In this document: positions 55,545 to 64,000 of the stretch, one piece after another
How the letters are laid out: each line of letters opens with the position of its first letter
Position numbering within the stretch: the stretch's first letter is position 1
Assembly (NCBI GenBank): GCA_009760885.1
Contig: CM019718.1
Coordinates: 26,095,133 to 26,159,132, forward strand
Origin: Achatina immaculata
Lineage: Eukaryota > Mollusca > Gastropoda > Stylommatophora > Achatinidae
Length of the DNA stretch: 64,000 bases
Direction of reading: 5' to 3'
Notes under the pieces: generated by a model
Seen by the model: only the letters and a program-made list of their open reading frames with translations
Database searches by the model: none
What the model was told of the DNA's origin: nothing
Program-made: the position numbers and the translations under genes

Positions 55545-55870
55545 TAAATCCTGACGTAGTCTGTGGACCCTGTCTGCCATCTCATTCTGCGGACCCTGTC
55601 TGCCATCATATTCTGTGGTGCATGTGGCTTTCGCCTTGCAGACATAAATCCTGAAGCAGTCTGTGGACACTATCTACCGTCACATTCTGCGGACCCTATA
55701 GGCCATCACATTCTGTAGTGCATGTGACTTTCACATTTGCTGACATAATTCTGAAGCAGTCTCTACTCTTAAATGCCATCACATTTTGTGACTTTCATAT
55801 TGCTGACATAATTCCTGAACCAGTCTATAGACATTGTTTGCCATCATATTCTGTGGATCATTGTCTGCCT
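55545..55870. repeat. Degenerate ~100-bp tandem repeats
   Basis: Three to four diverged units contain cctgaagcagtctgtggaca, ccatcacattctg(c/t)gg and gacataa(t/a)tcctgaa. Confidence 0.7.
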
Positions 55871-56850
55871 TCATATTCTGTCTCACTTTATTTAGGTATA
55901 CTTTTATGCTTTCATTTCCGCGAGCCATGTTCTCTGGCGGAATATCTTCATTCATGTTGTCCTCGAAGAGAAATGTGTTTTGCCATTGTTAGGCTGTTGT
56001 GTTCGGGATTTTTTTTTCGTGCATTGAATCATGTTCATCTAATTAAGGATTAAATGAATGAAGTAACTACCTTAGATGCTAGTGCTATCTGTATATGATA
56101 TCTAATTAAGGATTAAATAAATGAAATAACTGCCTTGGATGCTAGTGCTTCGTGGTTAACTGTTTATATTCAACATTTAGACGGACATTCCACCTCAAAG
56201 TCCATCCAGCGTGTGCTCTTGTCATCTTCTTCGTCTTCCATTCTATTGGCCTGACTAAAGCAAAAAAACTCCCTTCTCCTCCATCGGTTCCCTCCAAGAT
56301 GTAGAGATGAATTTCTCAGCCGGACTGAGCGTGTACTTTTTTTATCCATTGAGCTTTTAACAGCTTTAATTGAATGGCGAACTGGGTAGAAAGTTTGTCA
56401 GTTTTAAACGCCTTCTGTTCAACCCTGATGAAAACAAACACATATATACATATTCATTACATAGATAATCTTTTAGATTTAGTTGTTCTGCTTTCAGTCA
56501 GCTACTGCTAAAATTAACATTGAGCGCTTTCTAACTGAGATTCATGTGATGGACTCATGCATTCTGTACTGTGTATTCTAGGACTTCGTGTTTGGATATT
56601 CGGTTTGAGTATCTCTTGGACTCTGAGTTCTTTAATTGAGATTTTATTCATCTTGCATATATGCTAGGTGTTCTGTAGATTCTTGTCTGCTAGGATTCAA
56701 AGTGAAGGCTTGTTTTTTCTTCCGAATACAGCAGTGTTCTGTAGCAGTTTATGCCTGGGCTTTTACTTGCTGTTTGTTTTGAATATGTTCGGGTCTGACA
56801 TTCACGACATCTTAAAAGTATTCACTGAACTCTCTCTCTCCCTCTCTTCC

Positions 56851-56885
<35 letters not shown>

Positions 56886-57913
56886 GGGCACATATTTGAT
56901 CCTTTTGTTCCCATATCTATCATGTAATTGAAAGCAAAATATGTTATCGTGTAAAGTTCGCTCATCATTTATTTACTTCAGCAGATTGGTCATCAGCTGT
57001 TTTAATCATTCTGGCATAAATCTTGAATCATAATCATCTGATTTCATTCTCTCACACTTAGGTTGTATTGGCTGCTGTGGCCCCACAACTTTACTCTGCC
57101 CATTGTTTTCACTCTACGCCTGGGCAGGCTATTTGCCATCTGTTTCACGATGTTGTCCATCACTCTGTATAGGTTGTACTTTTCCCCATTCAGCTCTTCT
57201 CTTTTATCCCCATTCATCTCTTCCTGGAGAATGGTTTTAATTATATTATTACTCCAAGATAAGACTAGAATACTGTGATTGTGTTTGTTGTTGTTGTTGT
57301 TGTTCGGTGTTTTTGTCTGTTTTCTTTTTAATTTGGGTATACTTTTTGCAAAAAGAGTAATCTTTTGTGCCTACTGTATGCACCACAGTTTGATATATCT
57401 CCGCCTTCAAAGTTCTGTAGAGTAGAGAAATGCTGGCCTTCTTGGCGTCCTCATCTTTTCACATTTGTTGCAATCAGTTGATTACCCAGGGATTCTAGAA
57501 TTCGATTTTCATTTTCACTGCAGTAAAAGCTGTTTGACCATTTTGCGGGTATTAATCTACAGGAGGTAATTAATCATTAATGTTCCTTTTTATGTAATGT
57601 TTCTTTCGGCGTAAATATAGTGGACTATTATTACTCAGTGTTTACATCTATGAAACACGTATCAGGGAGATATCACATCCTTACTAATATGAACAGACAT
57701 TGAGAAATGCGGAGAATTACCTGCTTCATCAGATGAAAATGAAACTGGAAACAGCGGATCTGGGAGGGTTGAAGGGGGGGGGGGGAGAGGGTAATTTCAG
57801 CATAGATCGTGGACGGTCAATTAAGTTACAGAACAGTGAGCAGAATATAGGAAATACGATCAGATTTTATTTGGGAGGTGCCGTGAGAAGACAAAGGTCC
57901 TCCATATCACTGC

Positions 57914-57952
<39 letters not shown>

Positions 57953-58429
57953 AAACGAAAGAACTTTATTTGCCAGTGGTGAAAAATTAAGCACGCAGGG
58001 TCGAATGACATTTTCCCCTTAATCAAACAACTTTCACTCTATTCGAGATATTCTACATCAGTTAGTATAAACATTTTGTGCACATAATAGAACTAATTAA
58101 AACTGAAGAAAAGCTAACAATTGAAATAACCAGCCTATTAAATTTCAAGCTCTCGCCCACACGCTTAGTACAGGAAACAACTACATACATGTAACAAAGA
58201 TACTCTGCTTGTCTTGCACGTCGACGAATATCTACCAAACTACTATCTAGTAAGAGAATTCAGTTTAAAATCATTCACATTCAGCGCTTACAGCAAGTCT
58301 AAAGTCATGTGGTAAGGGGGGGGGGGAGTCCGAGGAAGGTCATAACGGGCTATCTAGGCATTGCCGTGTAATCATATTTTCTTTAAATGTGGTACTTCTC
58401 TGCCCCAGGTATAGAGTTAGGGATTTCAG

Positions 58430-58462
<33 letters not shown>

Positions 58463-58938
58463 AGTCTGTCTTTAATATTTCACAGATTTTAAAGCTTTCC
58501 CTTGTTAAACATATTTTCCATGTACATCTCTTTAGAAACTAATACTGCAACTGACGCCCTCATTATTATTATTATGAGTATATTGACAGGGCTTTTATAG
58601 AGTTTAGAGCTTCAACAGTTGTCTTGTCCTCACTTTCGTCTCGCTCAGAGTTCCTCTTGCCGTAAAAACATGCCTGCTGAAGGAAGAGCCCGCTAGCCGC
58701 TGCGTTAAAACATGCGAATCCCGCTGTCTGTTCAGTATAAACCTTTGGCATGTGCCGTGTGCTCTGTTCTAACACCAGAATATCTTAGTGTTCTTTGCTG
58801 TAAAGGGGTGTCCTGTAAAGCTAGTCATATTGTGATACAGTAGTGATATAGTAGCTAAAGAGCTTTACTGCAGGATCTACCGTGTACCAAGTTGAGAAGC
58901 TTCGGTCTGGAGACATTAGCAAAGACGTGCCGTCTGCA
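55871..58938. other. Unique stretch with microsatellites
   Basis: No gene recognised. Contains a tandem duplication of tctaattaaggattaaat(g/a) blocks at 56039-56150, (CT)n(CA)n at 56831-56885, (TTG)n at 57285-57303, a G run at 57774-57785, (GA)n at 57918-57950, a G run at 58316-58327 and (CT)n at 58431-58462. Confidence 0.45.
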
Positions 58939-59089
58939 TAGATGTAGCTATAGCTGTGTTTTATAGATGTAGCTATAGCTTTGTTTTATAGATGTAGCTA
59001 TAGCTTTGTTTTATAGATGTAGCTATAGCTTTGTTTTATAGATGTAGCTATAGCTTTGTTTTATAGCTGTAGCTATAGCTGTGTTTTAT
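58939..59089. repeat. Minisatellite, 26-bp unit, ~6 copies
   Basis: The unit is tagatgtagctatagctttg plus ttttat. Each unit holds the palindrome-like agctatagct. Confidence 0.92.
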
Positions 59090-59829
59090 GTTTACTTGCC
59101 AGTAGCCCAGAGACTGGACAGGCTCGGTGTCCTCATCAGCTAGCTCACTTTGGAGTACGAGGCCGTATTTTATTTTGATTAGAGACAGGTTTTTTTTTCA
59201 CACGGATAAAAGCTGTTATTAGTGAAACCAGTATCAGGACTGCTGTTACTAGACGGAGTTTAACCGTTTGATTCCTGTTGATCCGTTATTTTCTGATACC
59301 TACTGTGCCACGATGTCGCAAACGATTCCCGTAATCTCCTTACAGAGACTTAGCTCCAGTTGTATCAATCTTGCAGGTAAGCACATCGTATTCGTTGTGT
59401 GTTTTTTTTTCATGTTGTAAACGAATGTTTATACTGGTCTGAAAAACACTTTTGCCATTTAAAATGTAGGGGAGGGGGTGGTAGGAATGCTCCTTACAGA
59501 TGTGCATCAGTTACAACCATTACAAGTTTAAGCATGTTTGAATGTATGTTTGTGCGCACTCACACACACCGGCAGTTTTTTTTTTTAAACATTAGCAGAC
59601 CAAATCAGAGATTGCCGCTTCCTTGAAAGCACGAGAGAAGAGCAGCGCGCGGATATTCATATCTCTGGTAGGTAAGGTGAGAAACCTGCAGATATTCATT
59701 GCAGAATGAAGATGCAGCATAGGGACGCGTGTGTGTCGCTTCGGTGGGTATGTGCATGGCACAGGAACTTTAAATGTGGGGTATAAAGCTTGGCGAATGC
59801 TGCTCGCACTGCGAATAGGTCTGACGCTA
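59090..59829. other. Unique stretch around the putative exon
   Basis: Apart from the putative exon at 59313-59376, no gene or element recognised up to the decayed mariner. Confidence 0.3.
59313..59376 (+). CDS. Possible alternative first exon
   Basis: An ATG with A at -3 (ccacgATG) opens a frame encoding MSQTIPVISLQRLSSSCINL plus A, ending at the good donor caG|GTAAGC at 59377. The donor phase is 1, the same as PRKD exon 2, so the exon could splice in frame to PRKD exon 3 from an internal promoter. It could equally be the first exon of an unrelated gene or a chance match. There is no homology support. Confidence 0.25.
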
Positions 59830-60620
59830 ACTTTGAAATGAAACGAGCGATGCGGGAAAACCAGCGGGTAACAATCGATGAGGTGGCTGGAGTATTGAAG
59901 ATCAGTCATGGGTCGGCGCACCGTATCATTCCATTCCTAAAACAAGTGTAAACCTGTTGTTTCCTTGACATTATGAATTTCCATACTTAGACAAGGTCGA
60001 CCTGGATATCGTGTGAAGTGACCCCAGCCTTGGCCTAGAGTAACAGATTTAGTCATTGAAACTGTCTACATGTAAACTATTATTATCTTCCTTACACAGT
60101 TCCGTTGACCGGGAAATTTCAGTTTTAAGGCCCAGGCCTGAAACATATGCCCAGAAGAAACAGCGTCAGCAGCGAAGCATACATTGATCTGTTTGAAAGC
60201 CACTTGAAACTTGCAATTAGGTCAACAGCGAAGCATACATTGATCTGTTTGAAAGCCACTTGAAACTTGCAGTTAGGTCAAAACGTCACAGTGTGCTCAG
60301 TTGTCGTGTGTTATTATAACCGGTAACATATCACGCGCAACAGCTCAACAAATTACGAATCTGCGTTTGGAATGTCTTCTACGGCTTTAATATTCACCCG
60401 GCCTCGTACCATGAGTTTTGTCATGTGTTTTGGCACCTCAAGAAGGCGCTAGGTGGAAAGAAGTTCATTATGGACAAAGAGATTGAAAAGGTCGTGAACA
60501 TATGTGTCAGAAGATTTTCTTTTCCCATCAAGAAATGCAGGCATTATTGAATTTGTTGCAGACCTACAATGAAAGTAGTGAGAACTATGTTGAAAGTGAT
60601 AGCAAGTTTTAATCATATTT
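59830..60620 (+). pseudogene. Decayed mariner-like transposase
   Basis: The N-terminal helix-turn-helix remnant MRENQRVTIDEVAGVLKISH, then GSAHRII, lies at 59842-59933. A middle remnant, KLAIRSKRHSVLSCRVLL, lies near 60270-60320. The C-terminal remnant FWHLKKALGGKKFIMDKEIE lies at 60430-60490. The order and motifs match mariner transposases (VTIDEIA...ISHGSVH; HLFGxLKxxLGGKRF). The catalytic region is eroded and a 56-bp tandem duplication sits at 60170-60282. No TIRs recognised. A much older insertion than the element at 5245. Confidence 0.75.
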
Positions 60621-61519
60621 GTACACTTTACTCAAGTAATAATAATAATAATAAATTTTTGACTCGCCCTCTTATTATAAATGATTGCTGTATGTGCATG
60701 TAGAGGTATTATATGTTGATCTGTATGCATGTACTGTAGTACGGCAGTGATTTTATATTACTACGTAAGATATTTTTTCTGGGAACAAGCTTGGATTTAT
60801 TTTTTTAAATCCTGAACGAAAGAGCAAGAAGACAACAACATAATGGCCACGGAGAACCTTTAAGACAAGAGACAGAGCAAGCAGGAAATCAATAGCTGCC
60901 AACATTTACTATAAATGCTGCCACGACATTAATTATTGCTCTCCTGAATGCTTGTATCGCCTTCTGTATATTGAATCTAAAGATTATGACATGAAATTGG
61001 CAGCTATTACATCCATGCTAGAGTGACAGTACAGTTTCCAGATTCAGCGAATCATAGCTGGCCTAGACTGTTCCACTTCTCCCTGGGTGCTCCCAGTAAT
61101 GTGGATCAGCCTGGGCAACAGGTCAGTGATCCCTGTGGCAATATCATACGACGACTGTTCGCAAAATTCCAGGATTGTATTTCTTATGCGTTCATTTGGA
61201 GGCTTGTGCAATACGAGTGTCTGAAGATAGTGAGTTCCGATTTTGCATGTACACTTGAGAATGGCTATTACAGCTCATGCCATGGCGCTACTTGTCTGCA
61301 TATTTTGCGAACAGCCCTCGTATGCGACATTTCTTGCTTACTAGTTCCGCAGAAATGGGTTCCGTAAACAATGCCTCATTCAACACAGTACCTATGCTTA
61401 ATCACCTTCAAAACGCGTGCATGCGTGCGTGGATGTATGGAGGGAGGGAGGGAGGAAGGAACTAGGAGAGTATGTCAAAGGCATAAATAGGCAAACAGCA
61501 GTAGGAAGCAGTCAGGCTT
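60621..61519. other. Unique non-coding stretch
   Basis: An (AAT)n run lies at 60637-60653 and a ggag-rich purine run at 61438-61461. A 114-residue ORF at 61023-61367 is unrecognised. Confidence 0.35.
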
Positions 61520-61930
61520 TGTGCTCTCATCATCATCATCATCATCATCAGGTGCCGTGCCGACTGGCGTTGGCTGTTATGCTTCTCCAGAGTACCCGAT
61601 CCTTCATGCAGGCCATCAGCTCAGTTGATGATCTCCTCTCACACCATCCCGTCAGACTGTCCAGTATCATTTCTCTTGGTCTTCCTCTTGATCTTCTTCC
61701 TTCTATTTTTCCTGTTGTTATAATATTTTCAATGCCCCCTCTTCTCATTACATGTCCTATGAAAGTACATTGTCTCTCTCTTATCTTTCTGGCAAGGTTT
61801 TTTTGTCTCTCCAGCTCTTCTCATACATTCTTCATTAGTTATTTTTGCTGTCCAGGGGATTCGCAACATTCTTCTAATAAACCACATTTCTGCTGCTTCC
61901 AATGATTTTTGTGCAGACTTGCTTACTGTA
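61520..61930 (-). mobile_element. LINE 3' end with (TGA)n tail (family E, copy 2)
   Basis: On the minus strand it contains MRRGGIENIITTGKIEGRRS, RGRPREMILDSLTGW and LMACMKDRVLWRSITANA, followed by the stop and a (GAT)8 tail, seen as (CAT)n at 61530-61551. Upstream codons to about 61930 are frameshifted but recognisable. Homologous to 32050-32690, which keeps the TGKIEGRR motif. Confidence 0.85.
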
Positions 61931-62340
61931 ATTTTCCTTTCTTTATCAACCCTGCGTTTTGTTTAACATTTTGCCATCAAGTCCTACTTGTACTCACACT
62001 CTATTCACGGCTGTTGAACGCCCTTTTTTCGATGCTGTTTAAAGTACCCTTTCACGGCATCCTATCTGCAGTTCTGTTGAAACATCTTTTCGCTGTATTC
62101 TCTTTGAGGCGCTGTTGAGAGTGCTTTCTAAAGTTATTCTGCATCGGGTTCTATTGAAACTATTATTCAGTTCACAGTACAGTTGAAAGCGTCTTTTCAC
62201 GTAATTCTATGGGTAGTGTTTTTGAAAGTGGTTTTTTTTTTTCACTCAATTTTACCGGCATGTTGAAAGTGTCTTTTCAGTAAGTGAGTAGGGCAGTGCT
62301 GAGATTGTATTTTCGCGTAAGTTGCTAGGACATTGTTGTT
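61931..62340. repeat. Degenerate ~40-bp tandem repeats
   Basis: Diverged units with gttgaaagtgtcttttcac, attct and a g(g/c)agtgctgtt-like end recur about eight times between 61995 and 62340. Confidence 0.65.
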
Positions 62341-62924
62341 ATATTCCCTCCGTCATAGCAGGAACGTGGCTTCTGACGACTGCGAACCGTAATTGGCCAA
62401 GACCTTATCTCTTCTTCTCGGCAGCGTTTCCTAGTGATAAGCTGTGTCATAACGGCCTGGCCTTTCTTCGTCTTGTTTAGACTTCTGGATAATCCTGGGA
62501 CGTGACTGTCTTAGAATTAAGATCTCAGTTTCCCTTTCGTCCCCCCCAAAAAAAAATTACGAAACCGTAGAGACAGCTATTACCATCACAGAACAGAAGA
62601 GATATGGCCTGTGGATATATCGTACTTTCGAGTGAAGAGCATCAACAGAAAGCTTAATAATACGCTTATCATATCACGAAAACTTTGATTCACTCAAAAA
62701 GAGCATGTTAAACACTGGGCGTGTCATGTTTTCGTAATTCATTGATAACATTCCACTTTTCCGAGCATTCAAGCCGTGATATTCTTGATATTGAAGAATA
62801 GTGCTGTAATACCTGTTTTCAGCCACTGTGCTGTGGTTTCTACTGTCTTCTGTATAATGACAGCTTAGGGCGTGGTATCGCCATGAAGTTAAATTTTAAT
62901 TGGTTTAGAGAGCCGTAGTCAGTC
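62341..62924. other. Unique non-coding stretch
   Basis: No gene or element recognised. Confidence 0.35.
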
Positions 62925-63200
62925 AGTCGTTTTCATGTCCCTTGCGGAACTTTGCCTCCCTAACTGCCCTTCTATAGGCCTTTTGGTTGTACCGTCTTCA
63001 ATATTAAACTCTTGTAGTATGGATATATTTGTTCTTTTATGTGTCCATGATATTTTGAAGGACTCTTTATTTAAAGGCATTTATGTGTTTCTCGGCTGTT
63101 TTGTTAAGTGTCCAGGTCTCACTGGCATATGTTGTGATGGGAAAGCATTTCACACCTTAAGCAAACCTGGACTATACCAAATATTTTGAAACATTAGTCA
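62925..63200 (-). mobile_element. LINE 3' end with internal deletion (family G, copy 2)
   Basis: On the minus strand, AVREAKFRKGHEN-like residues at 62930-62985 match the end of 52447-52828. The region at 63000-63070 matches its start (atcatggacacataaaagaa). The roughly 190 bp between them in copy 1 are missing here. A (GACT)n tail lies at about 62917-62930. Confidence 0.8.
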
Positions 63201-64000
63201 CTGTGTCACGTGACTTCAGGATAATTGCTTTGTGCCATGAAGATATGAAAGTTTAGATAGAAGCTCTTCCGGCTGCTGTGTGGTTAAGAGTTCTTTTCCT
63301 AAATCTTTGGAACTGCGAACGGGATGTTCTCACCAGCCTACATCGCGGAAGTGTTAAAACACAAATTGGAAGTGAGCTCCAATGACTAGTTTGAAGCCCC
63401 AAAGTGGACACAACAAGTTGAAGCCCCAAAGTGGACACAACAAGGGGAGCTTCTCCGCATGGAGACCACGGCTAGCTCTGTCCCTGATGGCCAAGCTGAG
63501 CGTGTTACTAAGAATGCCAAGGACGGTTTAGGACAGAGTTTTGATTCACTGGCCTTGATACACTGTCACACTAGCGCATTCATTCCTTTTGCTCTCGGGG
63601 TCGACAGTGGAGTCCATTGTCTTTGCCCCTTCTTTCTTTAGAATGTGCTTTGCTGACATCCGGTGCCAGTGACTTCATTCTTACAAGATTAAGTATCTGA
63701 TAACTGCTATAGCGTTTGTAATATGAAACCAAAAATATTTTCTCAGAAGAAGACTAATTTTATAGGAAGGCAGTAACCACATTGGTCACTACTGTGACAG
63801 AAGGCCATGTTTCAGAGCAAGAATACGTACTTTGATTAAATTTACTGTTTCATCCCGTCAGTATGTTTTATTTCCTCTTTTTCGTTAAAACTGCCATGAA
63901 GCCCAACATTCTTAAGTAAGTAAATAAGAATAAGTTTCATTTATATTCCAATTATTCAGCAGAAGTAAGATTATTCTGTTAACGTAGAATACTTATGAGG
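63201..64000. other. Unique non-coding stretch
   Basis: A tandem duplication of gaagccccaaagtggacaca lies at 63393-63440. No gene or PRKD exon recognised. Confidence 0.35.

Overview
The window looks like animal nuclear DNA, most likely from a lophotrochozoan such as a mollusc. That placement is an inference from the mix of tRNA-derived SINEs, APE-type LINEs, mariner/Tc1 and hAT elements, the abundant minisatellites and one very large intron. There are no bacterial-style operons, rRNA genes or free-standing tRNA genes. Host coding sequence is under 1 percent of the window. Nearly everything else is transposable elements, tandem repeats and AT-rich unique DNA.

Host genes: two genes start head to head near 8-9.5 kb. 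On the minus strand, 8050-8253 is the first coding exon of a pleckstrin-homology (PH) domain protein. On the plus strand, 9316-9459 is the first coding exon of a protein kinase D (PRKD) family kinase. PRKD exon 2 is at 48260-48398, so intron 1 spans about 38.8 kb. The two exons join in frame and encode the conserved ubiquitin-like N-terminal region of PRKD. A possible alternative first exon (59313-59376), with the same donor phase as exon 2, lies in the next intron. Exon 3 (C1 domain) was not seen and is presumably to the right of the window.

Layout: 1-8 kb is the presumed first intron of the PH gene, AT-rich, with a mariner element of about 1.33 kb that has clear terminal inverted repeats (TIRs) and TA target sites. 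From 9.5 to 48.2 kb is PRKD intron 1. It holds a cluster of one LINE family at 10.4-15.5 kb (six copies, both strands), a LINE split by a non-autonomous hAT at 15.8-16.9 kb, several minisatellites, and a nearly full-length LINE at 24.6-27.9 kb with a truncated relative beside it. Further right are hAT-like termini around 31-33 kb, a self-complementary insertion with a 15-bp target-site duplication at 37.4-37.8 kb, and a hAT transposon sitting inside a Tc1-like transposase at 41-44.8 kb. From 48.4 to 64 kb is the presumed next intron, with a 27-copy 40-bp minisatellite just after exon 2, more LINE 3' ends, and a decayed mariner near 60 kb.

The most striking features are the insertion histories that can be read directly from target-site duplications, a LINE family whose 3' tail is a (GA)n microsatellite, and an inverted repeat whose arms carry a hammerhead-ribozyme-like core resembling Penelope-like retroelements. 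All family assignments come from reading the sequence; no database search was run.
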